Below are positions 48,588-59,603 of a stretch of DNA of 64,000 nucleotides, piece after piece. Position 1 is the stretch's first letter; each line of letters opens with the position of its first letter. Under the pieces are notes generated by a model, which saw nothing but the letters and a program-made list of their open reading frames with translations, did not search any database and had not been told where the DNA came from. The DNA is from Rhododendron vialii (taxonomy: Eukaryota > Streptophyta > Magnoliopsida > Ericales > Ericaceae). Location of the stretch: NCBI RefSeq assembly GCF_030253575.1, contig NC_080560.1:35639501-35703500 (forward strand), read 5' to 3'. Position numbers and translations under genes: made by a program.

Positions 48588-50010
48588 TCGCATATGCTCG
48601 TAAAGATGCATTGCGTAGCTCAAGTCACAGGCATTCACATTCATGAGGCTGTTGAAGACATAAACGTTTGGGGTGACCTATTTGGCAAGTAACTCCTGCA
48701 GCAAAAATTAAATGTAATGGCAGCATAAATATCTAAGAACGCCTTCATATGCATATATTTGCTCTTAGAATAATCACCCCAAGTGTTGACCGAGATGTAG
48801 AGTACTAAACTTCATGAACCAATCAAAATGCAAGTCAAGTATCTTTTGTGTAGATTGTCACAAGAGAACGGCATATTGTGGGATCATTAATTTAAATTAA
48901 TGAAATTACTGTCACATATTAAAGTAAACAATTCAAAAGGTCACATGTTGTCAGGATTTTATATGGTGGCATAAAAGCAGTTCTATATGAATTAACATGT
49001 ATAGTTATGCAGAGTAAATAAAAGCTTGGAATGGCTCCATCGTGCCCAATTTTTCATTAGGCTTCGGTCCCTCATTTTTAATCTGCGTGTAAGACCTACC
49101 TTCAATTCGTTTATGTTGATCTTGTCAATATCATAGCCAAACACTACTTTAAATTAATCAGCTCTTGATTTTCTATATAGCTAGAAGATTGGGACCAAAA
49201 CAAAAAAATTATCTTCCAAACTACACAGACAACTTTGAAAGAACAACTAAAGATGTACATCTGGATCTCTGCTGATAATGGTTGCAGAAACAGCTCATGC
49301 TCACATCCTATGATTAGTTAACTTATGCACATGGACTGACAATGTTTACATCAAAGCATATAAATGTTAAGCGTCATCAGGATTCATGACCAATTTTCTA
49401 TTTGGTAAGTTTGTCAGAACAACAATATGTGAGGAAAGCCACCCTAAACCCACAATAGTATAGATAGGCAGTTGGCACCTACATAAACACAACGCAATCA
49501 TCTACAGAACACGAGGGACCAAACCGTATGGATCATTATCATTAAGAAACTCTACAATGTGATTGTGAACCAAAATTTGCCCAAGGCCAAATAATTAGGA
49601 GTCAAAAATGACAAAGACTGCAAAAGCAGCAATTTTTGCAGCAATACAAGGACCATTGCCAATACAAACTTCAAATTTCCACATACCAATTACTACACTT
49701 ACACAGTAGTACATGGATCAATAGATTGCAGATAATGCCTAAAAGGAACCCGAAAAAGAAATTTCACGAATGAAATTAATTTTTCGGAAGATTACCAGGT
49801 GAGTATCTCATAGATGGACCTAGATTTGAGGTAGTCCCCACAAAGACCACAAACATCAATTATTGTGCGGTAAGCATACATATTAGGACCACTCAACTTC
49901 TGCTTGGAGGCTTCAAATAGAGTCAATGCAGACATCATATCCCCTTCTTCCCAAACTCATGAAAAATGGTACAGAAAACTATATGACCATGAGGATGAAT
50001 ACGCGCATAC
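48588..50010 (-). pseudogene. Pentatricopeptide repeat (PPR) gene relic, At5g02830-like
   Basis: Two exon remnants. 49796-50010 reads YARIHPHGHIVF, HEFGKKG, then after a one-base loss (AAGGGGATATG) ALTLFEASKQKLSGPNMY, RTIIDVCGLCGDYLKSR and SIYE. 48588-48695 (acceptor TTTGCTGCAG, donor GTAATC, 36 codons) reads ELLAK, a TAG stop, then VTPNVYVFNSLMNVNACDLS and YAMHLYEHMR. This order (HEFGKKGD, GPNMY.RTIID.CGLCGDYLKSR, TPN.YVFNSLMNVN) is that of the Arabidopsis At5g02830 family as I know it. PPR proteins bind organellar RNA. The frameshift and stop make this a pseudogene; the ATG-containing frame at 48369-48644 is an artefact of the microsatellite. Confidence 0.8.
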
Positions 50011-51271
50011 CTACAAAATATGACAAAACACAATAAAGAATGATTAAAATAGTAACTCGAGCTATTGCTTAACAGTTAACACCTTCCTGCAAAAAATAAG
50101 CATATTTAAACAGGTTATAATGAAAGGAAATAGCCTACATTTTAATGAACACCCAACCCTACATTTCTACTACGTACTTTAACAACACATATTAAACTTT
50201 CAAAAAAATACACAATTAGAATAGCAATCCAACAGTGCTTTTGTAGGGGCCAATTACAATTCATGAACAGAAGCAAAATATTTCACTCCATGGATATATG
50301 ACATAGACAGAGCAAAATCATGCGGGCCGGGGATGATTGGTGGTTCGGTAGCTGCACTTCATTGTCCTAAGCCTACAGTTGCCTTGACACAGGTACACCG
50401 CTCTTAAAGAAAAAGGAACTACACTCTTACTTTCTTAGTTTATTTCAGCTTTAAAACAATGACTCAGAGTCTCAGATGTACTCTGTTTAAAATTATGGTA
50501 CATGATATTCATCTATCTTTGACAAAACTCGGTCCTGCAAAATATTGGTTCTACTTAAACAGTGTGTAGCCAGTTAAACCTCCACAAACCTGAAGGACAT
50601 CAGCACAAGTTGGTACTTCGAACTAGTTGAAGAAAAGGAGTATTCCCAAAACTATAACCTAATATTTAAAACTTGTGATGTTGACTTGAAAGACTGAGAA
50701 CAATGAGATTGGGGAAGACATTTGACAAAATCTAGCAGCCTAAATAAGCTAATAACATGAGGGAAGAGTTAACAAGCATGCTTGATAAAACTATTAGGAA
50801 TAAGCCAGGTGGTTTATATTGAAAGCTCTAGTAGGAAGAGCTTGTCAAAAGATAAGAATGACAAGTGAATTTGGAACATACGGCATACTGTGATAGGCCA
50901 GATAAAGAGAAAATTTGAAAGCATTTTTGCTGGTGATGGCAAATACTATCCTAGATTATGTGATCTTACATACCATAGCTGTCTGCAAAATAGCTTGTCC
51001 TAGATTGTGTGCTCTTACATAACCAAATCAGTCTGCAAAATAGCTTCTAAATCCTGATTATCATATCTATTGCTGCATACATTTGATAAAGCCATTGACA
51101 TAGTAATATATATGATGAACATCTGAAAGAAGTTGATCCACATCTCTATGAATTTACCAAAAAGTCAAGTGCTGTTAAGTTATTGCATTTATCTCATGGC
51201 TACAAATTCATTAAACCAAGGAGAAAAACTGACATAAACAATAAGATTATCTAGTTAAGCACACCGGAACC
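50011..51271. other. Spacer, no gene recognised
   Basis: Contains an imperfect tandem repeat at about 50949-51047 (CCTAGATT.TGTG.TCTTACAT...CAGTCTGCAAAATAGCTT twice). Further PPR exons might be expected here, but none was recognised. Confidence 0.35.
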
Positions 51272-51745
51272 AGGAATTGCACCAGAGCAATTGAATGTGT
51301 ACAAGTATTTAGTGCTCAAAGTAAGAGAGAATGGCCTGATAAAAAGTTCAAGTACATGTGAAACAGTAAAAGTAGAAAACAAAATACTTGTATAGACATG
51401 GCGTTCTTCTTGGATTTGAGCTGACTTCCAGCGCACATGGATCAAATCGTTAATCAAAGTCGCATAAACCACAGCTACGTTTGACTCAATTTGAGAATAG
51501 ATTACGTACAAAAAATCTGTAAAAGTACGATAGAAATAGATGTATATATATTGTGTCAGACCATAAGTCATATAATCAGCGGCAGAAACCAACCATAAAA
51601 ACCCTAATTTCATCAACTGAACGGAAACACATAAAACCCTAATTTCACCCCCAAATTTTGATTCAAACAAAGACTCCACCAAACCTATCGATTCTGCAGA
51701 AACCTTTTCCAAATTTGAATTGAAAACTATCTATTCTCTATAAAC
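51272..51745 (-). repeat. Leader-like repeat, copy 2 of 3
   Basis: Same content as 48121-48450 plus an extra stretch of about 130 bp (51340-51470). It gives a 153-codon minus-strand frame (51251-51712, MEKVSAESIGLVESLFESKF) that is not kept open in the other two copies, so I do not treat it as coding. Confidence 0.7.
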
Positions 51746-52139
51746 AGAGAAAGAGAGAGAGAGAGAGGAGAGGAGAGGAGAGCCGAGCTCTCCTGCCCTT
51801 TCTTCGATGACACGCTACAAATACAAAAAATACAAAGGGAATATTCCCCACTCCTGAATGACTGGATGAAGAGTCCAACAATCGTCCACCAATTGCCCGA
51901 AACCCCCTATAACGAGCAGGAGGCCAACTGTTGCAAGAGAGGAGTAATTAGTGTTGGGGCGGAAGGAACCACCAACACAACAGTCAAACTCCCCAAAGAA
52001 CTTTACGTTGCGAACGTCGGGGCCTAGTTACACATGCGGTGCAGCAAGCATTGTAACACCCACGGTCTTCAAAATTATAAAGAGAACACTACACATAAAA
52101 AATAATGCATAAATCAAATCTAAAGAGTCCTAGAAATCA

Positions 52140-52590
52140 GATCCACTAACTCAACCAACATAGAGAGAGGGAGAGAGAGAGAGAGACGGGTTTGTCAACA
52201 GGACTTTACTGGGCTTTATTCATCATCGAAATACGGCACTCCGTCGTGAAAAGAACCCACGAGGCCGCAGTTGCCTACGCCGCCGTGTAGCTGATCGAAG
52301 CTCCTTACCCATCATTCCTCTTCTTCTGTGTAATCAATACCCTTCCACACAACCTCGTTGCGCCGCTGACGGTTTGGCGTTCCGAATTTCATCCTCCTCC
52401 GAGTATAAGCCATCTAATAAGCGATGGAAATCAACCATCAAAACCATAATTTCATCGACTGAACCGAAACACATAAAACCCTAATTTCACCCCAACTTTC
52501 GATTCAAACAGAGACTCCACCAAAACCTCTCGATTCCGCAGAAAACTTTCCTGAATTTGAACCAAAAACTACCTATCCTCTGTAAACGGA

Positions 52591-52634
<44 letters not shown>

Positions 52635-52790
52635 GCGGATGCTACTATGCTTTCTTTGATGAGAGAGAGAAAGAGAGACCGATCGAAAAAAACCAGAGAG
52701 AGCGCTGTGAGAGAGAGATAGAGGAGTCGGACACCGACGCTCCTATGCTTCCTTCGACCGACGACGCTCTACATTGATCCCGCTCATAAT
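52140..52790 (-). repeat. Leader-like repeat, copy 3 of 3, with short conserved-looking open frame
   Basis: 52421-52595 repeats the AACCATCAAAACC...CCTAATTTCACCCC...CAGAGACTCCACCAAA block. Just downstream on the minus strand an ATG at about 52411 opens a 33-codon frame (MAYTRRRMKFGTPNRQ...VWKGIDYTEEEE) ending in TGA near 52310. It is basic then acidic, with no family recognised. GA-rich tracts flank it (52156-52188, 52598-52631). Confidence 0.4.
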
Positions 52791-53320
52791 TGCTATTTAA
52801 GAACCGTTTGGCTTAGATATGGAGTATCTACACAAGTCTAAGCTGCTTGACCATCCATTGATCCAACGGCTGGTATTTAAGAGCCGTTTATCCCATTAAA
52901 CGGGCTCAGATATGGGGAGCATCTACACAATTGACAATGGGATCGCATAATTCAATTTCAAGTTCATTGCTAAAAAAACGGATTTCTTCCTAATCTTTCG
53001 CTCTAGTATTTTTTGGGTATTCCTTCATTTTTAATACTAATATTTTATTTTATTTATTATCGTAATTTGTAGAGTTAAGCATTTTTCTTGACGAGAGTAA
53101 TCAGACAAGAATAAAAACATAAATCGGAGTTGAAAAAAATCATATCGGATGACACAAAAAATGACATTTGTGTTGGTATTCTTTTGTCTTTAGTGAAATC
53201 TTTTTTTCTTTAGGTCATTTTTTTTTTTAATTTTAAACTCTCCTTCTTAATACGAATGACCAACTATAAAAAATTTACCGTGAACCTATTAAAAATTAAA
53301 AACGAAATTACTTGTATACA
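52791..53320. other. Spacer, no gene
   Basis: An imperfect internal duplication lies at about 52794-52940 (TATTTAAGA.CCGTTT ... AGATATGG.G.ATCTACACAA). The rest is AT-rich. Confidence 0.4.
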
Positions 53321-53602
53321 GGGTGCATTCTTTTGACCTTAACTTAAATCTGAAAATTTTGTCCTTAATCGAGTTTTTTTTCGAATTTGTTAGTTTTTAG
53401 CCAAACTTTTTAAAAAATGTTATTTCTCAAAATTCTTAGGTAAAAGTAAAAAAAAAATTCATTTTCTGATTCCTCACGTCGAGACGAATCAATAACTCAA
53501 AAAAAATCGGCTCAAAACTAACAAAAGCAAAAAAAAATTAAAATAATGACAATTTTCATATTTAAATTAAGTTTAAGTTAAAAGTCAAAAGAATGCAGTT
53601 AC
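53321..53602. mobile_element. hAT-like MITE, 282 bp
   Basis: The inner arms GTGCATTCTTTTGACCTTAA and CTGCATTCTTTTGACTTTTA (right end reverse complemented) are inverted. The flanks are TGTATACA (53313-53320) and AGTATACA (53603-53610), an 8-bp duplication with one mismatch, which suits hAT elements. Confidence 0.65.
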
Positions 53603-54394
53603 AGTATACACATGAACAAGTATGACGTAGTCAAGTACTGGCCTTTGAGTTCAGTAGAATGTACGGAAACGGCAGCAAGTAACATCCACAATGTAACATA
53701 AATCTAATGCGGCATTACCTTTGATGAATAGCTTTCTTCTTCTTTTTTTGTCATTCGTTAATTTTAATCTATTCTATCCTAAGAGATTTGGAGAGGAAAA
53801 TGAGTACTTACGGAAATTGAACTCTGCCCATGTGCATGAGAGTACAAGGAATGCACCAACTATTTGAGAAGTGATTTCTTTTGGGAAGGCATACGAGTTG
53901 AGAAGAAATTTGCAATAGTAATAGCTACACGAAGCAAAACGGAAGCAAACATCACGGCAGCAATGCTACGTGAAATTCTAAAATCATCTAATCCGCGCAC
54001 CATGTTTTTTTCTGGTCAATCAAAACCAGATACGCTTCCTATCCCGGAAAAACAAGGGCTTACAAAACAGATTCCAAAGCCGTAAAGAAGACTGGGAAGT
54101 ACTGTGTTATCTTGCCACAAAGTCTTAACTCCAATTTAGTAACATTACCTTCCTTGTCTTTTCCATCCTGCCTGCTGGAAGTGAAGTCTTCCATGTTCTT
54201 ATAAATCCGCAAGGCAGTAAGAGCCGTCTTGCTATTGTCAGTCTATTGGGTTGACAATATGCATACTAAAAGATAAAAAAAAAGTATTTTTGTGAATCTT
54301 TTACACCATTTAATACACATTCACTCACTTACTATTGTGGGCTGATTTTAGAATTTTTCTTCTACATATGCTGAGAATTTTTTAACATCCTTTC
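53603..54394. other. Spacer, right end of the array-splitting block
   Basis: Includes a 73-codon plus-strand frame (53864-54085, FAIVIATRSKTEANITAAML) that reads coding-like but has no recognised family and no intron logic. GSTU-unit similarity resumes at about 54395. Confidence 0.35.
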
Positions 54395-54717
54395 TGAAGA
54401 GTGCTTTGAAATTGACAGAGTATTTGATAAATATGAGCAGAATGCATTTTGCAATAAGGGTGGTGTTTGGGAGTATATGCATAATACAATCCATGAGTCT
54501 TTTGTTATTAACTATATATATAAAATGAGAAATAAAAAAGTTCATCTTATCCAAGGCCCACCCATATCCAGGGTTTTGTTTGGAGCAGCAGTCCTGGATA
54601 AGCTATCTAGGTGGGATAAGCAATCCCCGTGCAAGCGAATAATTGAACCCCAGGGATGAGGGTGTCGTTGGAGGTTTATTCTTTCCCATTTAATGGGGTA
54701 GCGAGGTAAGGGGATTT
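54395..54717. repeat. GSTU-unit flank, duplicated at 60245-60555
   Basis: Shares TTTGAAATTGA.AGAGTATT, AAGTTCATCTTATCC.AGGCC, GCAGTCCTGGATAAGCTAT and GATGAGGGTGTCGTTGGAGG with the region downstream of GSTU copy 5. It marks the 3' boundary of the duplicated unit of copies 4 and 5. Confidence 0.8.
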
Positions 54718-54719
54718 TA

Positions 54720-55362
54720 GGCTCCGTTCCAGAAACCTTTTTAAAAAATAAAAAATAAGTATTTATTTTGGAACTTCTCAAAGAAAAATAAGAAAAGTCA
54801 TTCCACAAAACCAAAATAAAAAGTTTATTTCACATTTTCAAACTCAAAAATAATGTAAATAAAAAAAATTCAATTTTTTTCGCTGTATTAAAGATCTCAA
54901 TGAGATTTATCAAACAAGATCCATATTGATAAGAAAATTATTTGCATAAGCACGTGATTTTTGAGCTTGAAATTGTCTTCTTAAAAAATAAGGAGTTGTG
55001 CTATGAGTAATGGGCGCCGGGGAGGAATATCGTACCGACGGCCTCGCCGGGCCGTCTCGGGCCACCGGACGGCCGATCCAAGCCGACCAAAAATTCTTTA
55101 AAAAAAACCGAGGGGGCTTATCATATGTACACGAAAAAGGGGTGCTCGGATCAAGCACCCTACACACTTCGGATGCCGTTGATTCCCGCGGTGGCCCCCT
55201 TGGTTTTTTTTTTTAAAATTTTTGGACGGCTCGGATCGGCCATCCGGTGGCCGGAGACGGCCCGGCACGGCCGTCGGTATGATTTCCCTCTCCGGCGCCC
55301 ATTGGTACCTATATAAATTCTGAACAAATAAGTACCTTCTTCTTATTTTTGTGGAACAAGCC
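54720..55362. mobile_element. PIF/Harbinger-like element, 643 bp, carrying a nested GC-rich MITE
   Basis: The ends GGCTCCGTTCCAGAAAC and GGCTTGTTCCACAAAAA (right end reverse complemented) are inverted, with TTA on both flanks (54717-54719, 55363-55365). Its core matches the 239-bp element at 25238-25476. The equivalent position beside GSTU copy 5 (about 60550) has no such insertion. Nested within is a GC-rich inverted repeat (about 55001-55312) with arms AATGGGCGCCGG, ACCGACGGCC and CGGATCGGCC-type text. Confidence 0.7.
55001..55312. mobile_element. GC-rich MITE nested in the Harbinger-like element
   Basis: The left arm TAATGGGCGCCGGGGAGG...CGTACCGACGGCC...GGCCGATCC is mirrored by the right arm GGATCGGCCATCC...GGCCGTCGGTATG...CTCCGGCGCCCATTGG. 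Base composition is far more GC-rich than the host element. Target duplication not resolved. Confidence 0.6.
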
Positions 55363-55700
55363 TTATTATTGAAAAAAAGAAGAAGAACTAATGGTCACTA
55401 AATATTCGAGAGACAAATTATGACAAGAGGAGCAAATAATCTGTAGAAAACCCAAACCTCAATGGAGACGAGCGTAAATAAAAGTTATCAATCTCATACC
55501 GGCAAGCATATCGTTTTTCTTGTTTTACAATAGCTAGATAATTGGTTAATTTGGTTTTGTCCAAGATATTTGTCATAAACTCTAATATGTAAGTGTCAAC
55601 TCGTAGGATACATGTTTATTTTAAATCCCCTTTGTTTCTGAGAACATACGATCTCATTTATTCTGATACATAGTTATTCAATTATTTCAAAATCTTGTAA
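55363..55700. other. 3' flank of GSTU copy 4 with remnant of the poly(A)-tailed repeat
   Basis: 55515-55600 (TTTTTCTTGTTTTACAATAG, TTTTGTCCAAGATATTTGTC) is a degraded piece of the repeat found intact next to copy 2. AATAAA on the minus strand at 55657-55662. Confidence 0.55.
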
Positions 55701-57524
55701 TCAACCTTTCCTAGCAGAGGCGATTTGGGCTCCGATTTCCTTGCTTCGCCACTGAAAACAAACGACAATCTTATCTCTCCGCGGTAACTTGTCCTTGACC
55801 GCGGGGTGGCTGCGGAAATTCTCCGTCCAACTGGCGGTGGCTGGGAATCGGGTTGGGTCTGCGATTGTCATGGACCCAACTTCCTCCCAAACGGGAAGCC
55901 AGTAAGAGATAAATCCAAGTGCAATGTCCAGATAACCAATGCTTTGCCCACCGAAAAACTTGGATTTCCCTTTGATCAACTCTTGTTCTATCTTCTCCAA
56001 GGACTCCACGGCTTGTTTCAGATACATTTCTTTTTCTTTTTCATCTCCTTGGGTGCACGTAGCCATCCATGCATTTTCCAAAAGCTGTCACAAACAAAAG
56101 TTACTGTTAAAATTGTTCAACGGAAACACCCCGCAAGAGTATATTTTACCAAAAGTGCTACACACATAACGGTTGTGGAAAACACAACACACAACCAATC
56201 TCTAGCCGTCCATTGCTGCAATACATCTGGACGATTAGAATTACGCACACAATCAACATAACGGTTGTGCAAGTAGCATTTTTGATATTTTACATAGAAA
56301 ACGAAGTACAATTATGGGAAATCTAATGTCAATACGCACAAACAGAATTGTATTTTTTTTTTTATCCGAAACAGAATTGTTGCATACCTTTCTTTTGTAC
56401 AAAATGATGGGTTTTTTAGTTCAACAGAAGTGTTAGGTACCTAGAGAAATATGTAAAGAAAAGTACCCAGAATTCACGAATGGTTTGGTGCATATTCCAC
56501 TTATGGCTCGTTTGTTAGCGGGAAAGGATTTAGAGGGGCGGAGGAGGATATAATAAGCCGGTGATAAAATGGTGGATGTATTTGGAGGGGGAATTATTTT
56601 TGAGGGAGGATATTAAAAGTTATTTGTTTTGTTTAGTTTTTTTTAGAGGGGGGTTGGAATAACGTATGTACAATACCATGAAATTCCTATTTTGGCCCCG
56701 AAGAGAAGCCCCTCATTAATTCTCAGTCGGCGGACACCATGGTGGTGTCCAAAAATAATCCCTCTCCAAGGATCCTCGGATTTCATATCCGGTGCCAAAC
56801 GAACGAAACAAACATCGGATTTCTCTCACCCGGATTTCTATATTCGAAAAAGATTTCTATATGGGTCCGGATCCTCTACAGTCCAATACTTTGGACAGGA
56901 CGAGATAGTCTAAATCAAGACTATCCATTGATATAATCAATGATTTGGATTCACTCATCAATTCTTACCAAATACATTCAAATCGTTGCATGATTGCAGC
57001 GAATGAACAGAAGAGGATCTATTTTCCTTTCTATATCCCCTTGTATATGATGCTGCCAAACAGGCCGTTAGGTGTGGTGCGGGAGAGGATCTATGTCCTT
57101 TCTTTAGATATGCATCATCAGCATAGTACTGTTGGTATTATAAACCAAAACACCAACCTGTGCGTGCCTCATCACAACAAATTGTTGTTGGTCTCTCAAT
57201 CCAAAACATCCACCCATACGAACATACAACTCGAGAGGTCCATCCACAGTTTAGTTTGAAGAACTGTCATAACAAGAATTGCAGAAATTAATGTGATTAT
57301 GAAAGCTATATTCATTTTGGGTATAGTGATCTATGACACTAAGGTTACATCATACATTTACTTCTGAATACGTTATGCGGTTTTATTTACATCTGAGACT
57401 TATTATTAGCAGTGTTCTAGAAGGCGGCCACCTAGGCCGATTAGTCCCCACCTAGGCGCTAGGCGGTGGTCCGACGCCTAAATTAGACAGCCGATTAGTC
57501 GGGCGCCTAGTCCCCGCCAAGGTG

Positions 57525-58815
57525 TAGGGCCGGCTTTGAGATTCTCGGGGCCTAAGAGGAACTTATGAGGGGAAAAAATATTCATATGGGCAAGGGAAAA
57601 AAAGGCCCTAAGACTTGAACCATGTACCGCTGTTTACATCCGTTTTTGGCACCCAGTCCTGAGCTAGCGCTGGGAGGCCATTTAATTAAAATTTAATTAA
57701 ATTGGGCCGAAAAATATATTTATTTAAACCAAAGTTAACGGGCCAAGGCAGGAATAATTAAGCCCGATTGATTTCGGTTTGATTTTGGACTTGAGTTTGA
57801 GAGTTTTGGGCCTATTTGCAGTAAGAATTCAGTTAGTTCATGACTTATTTAAGTTTGTTAAGTGTTAGTGTGGGCTAAATATGTTAGCAGGCTATTTAAT
57901 TTAATTTAATTTAATTTAATGGCCCATTACCTAAATGGCCCACGAAAAGTGGAAGGAGGAGAAATGTTTGTTACCTGGCAAGAGGCCATTTGACTCGGTC
58001 AAATGGCTGGTAGTTGCTAATGACCCACGAAAAGAGGGTACAGGTGGACTATTATCTTGCCCAACTGCCCATGATGGAGAATTAACGTATTGGTAATTGG
58101 TAGTTACTTCCAATAATTCCCCATAATAAGGAAAAACACATGGGCAATATGTGTGTAACTTCTGGTAATTACCCACGATCCCATGATTCCATTAAGTGGA
58201 AGTTATGAAGGACACATGGCGCCACGGGAGGAAGACAACAAGGCCCTTGCATGTAGATAACTGAACACCCTTGCCTATAAAGAGTAGTTCACAAGATGAA
58301 AAAAGGGTCAACACACCAATCAAGCTCAACGCTTAAATCAAAGCCTTCCCAGCGAAGCAATTATCTCATTTCTATCTCTCTTGTACCTCAACTTTATTAT
58401 TACGATATAATAAAGTTATTCTACGTTGCTACTTCTTTTCCTACACGGTTAGAAAATTATTAAGTCCTCGCTCGTAGAACCAAAACCACGAACCAACACT
58501 GCAATCCGGCCCTTAGGTTTGCAGCACTTTCACCCTCACGGTTAAGAAGTCAGAAAAGGGACACTCAGTCCTTTACGTTAGACACGACAAATCCTGGCAC
58601 GCCCGCTCAGTCCTTGAGCCATTTCGGAGCTGAAACAACCGCTCAAATAAAGGAACTAAACTTTTCCACTAAGCTAGCTAGCTTATTTGTCATATAAGTG
58701 CTAAATTAAATATATATTACATATCTGGCTATACCTATCTGGGGCCTTAGTTTTGATTCAAAATTCGGGGGCCTAATTCCGCCGCCTTGTTTGCCTTGGC
58801 TCAGAGCCGGCCCTG
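57525..58815. mobile_element. Second hAT-type MITE nested in the first (interrupted)
   Basis: The ends TAGGGCCGGCTTTGAG and CAGGGCCGGCTCTGAG (right end reverse complemented) are inverted, with an 8-bp duplication CCAAGGTG (57517-57524) and CCGAGGTG (58816-58823), one mismatch. About 279 bp once the LTR and its duplication are removed. Confidence 0.85.
57631..58637 (+). mobile_element. Solo LTR, 1007 bp, nested in the inner MITE
   Basis: Starts TGTTTACATCCG and ends GGAGCTGAAACA, flanked by a perfect 5-bp duplication ACCGC (57626-57630, 58638-58642). Promoter-like CCTATAAAGAG lies near 58275 and GATATAATAAAG near 58405. Copy 5 carries the unoccupied site in the same MITE (CATGTACACCTTAGATAAAGG, about 62690-62710), colinear base for base with the reconstructed pre-insertion site. 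No internal retrotransposon sequence remains, as expected after LTR-LTR recombination. Confidence 0.9.
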
Positions 58816-59567
58816 CCGAGGTGCTAGTCGGCGCCTAGGCGCTAGGCACCTTTTTTCTGCCCAACTAATGTCTAGCGATTTTTAGAACATTGATTATTAG
58901 GTTGGAAAAGAACAAATGGATCCATTTACTTTGTATCATAATACGAGTACATCCATAGTTTAGTTCACCGGTGCGCTTGGTAACGTTAATAGTTTTTTGC
59001 TTTTTTATTTCCGAAGCATAAACCAGCTTTGGCATAATCTCCTAACCAATCAATCCATACAAATTTAGCGCTTCTAATTCAGTCCTTCTGAAGAACGACT
59101 CGAAATGGATGTCGCCAAAGTGGGTAAAATTACCGCACAAAAAAATAGGTCAACAAGTTTACCATGAGAAACAGGGGATACTGAGAATCACTATGATCAA
59201 AACTCAAAAGTTCAAATTAAGCAAGGAACTAAGGGAGTAATTGATAATCACCTTCTCCTCTGCAAATTTGGCCCAAAATCGCGCCATGGCTCTGTCATAA
59301 GGATCTCGGGGCAGGATCGGAAATTGCTTCCAAGTCTCATCGATGTACTCAAGAATCACAAGGGACTCGAGTATCACTTTTTCTCCATGAATCAGCACTG
59401 GCACCTTCTTGCGAATCGGGTTCAGCTCCAGAAGCATAGGACTCTTGTTGAAGATATCTTCCTCGATGTATTCATACTCCACACCCTTCAGTCTCAGTGC
59501 CCACTCCACTCTAACGGAAAATGGGCTCGCCTAGAATCCAAGAAGCTTCACTGCTTCCTTGCTTTCC

Positions 59568-59569
<2 letters not shown>

Positions 59570-59603
<34 letters not shown>

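Larger units (their letters stand above)
57410..58892. mobile_element. hAT-type MITE in GSTU copy 4 intron (outer element, interrupted)
   Basis: The ends CAGTGTTCTAGAAGGCG and CAATGTTCTAAAAATCG (right end reverse complemented) are inverted, with a perfect 8-bp target duplication ATTATTAG (57402-57409, 58893-58900). Introns of copies 2 and 3 have a single ATTATTAG at the same place. Without the nested solo LTR it is about 470 bp. Its subterminal GCCTAGGCGCTAGGCG motifs recur as inverted words. Confidence 0.9.
55701..59569 (-). pseudogene. GSTU: Tau-class glutathione S-transferase, copy 4 (pseudogene)
   Basis: Exon 1 is 59252-59569 and exon 2 is 55701-56084, aligned codon for codon with the other copies. 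The start codon position (59567-59569) reads ACG instead of ATG, at the edge of a (CA)n run, and codon 13 (Trp in FWASPF) is TAG at 59531-59533. Both lie before the catalytic Ser15, and the next in-frame ATG is about codon 45, so no complete N-terminal domain can be made. Other changes: His53 to Arg in NPIRKKVP and Phe70 to Leu. Exon 2 is still open, with a two-codon gain (DEKEKEM). The 3167-bp intron is the longest of the array because it contains three nested mobile elements. Splice sites are intact. The few lesions suggest recent loss of function. Confidence 0.92.

Noticed and set aside
51251-51712. 153-codon minus-strand open frame
   Set aside because: The frame is not maintained in the two related copies at 48.1 and 52.4 kb and lacks motifs; more likely leader sequence open by chance.
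59204-59509. Shortened GSTU copy 4 product starting after the stop at codon 13
   Set aside because: The apparent start is a GTG (Val21), not ATG, and such a product would lack the catalytic serine.
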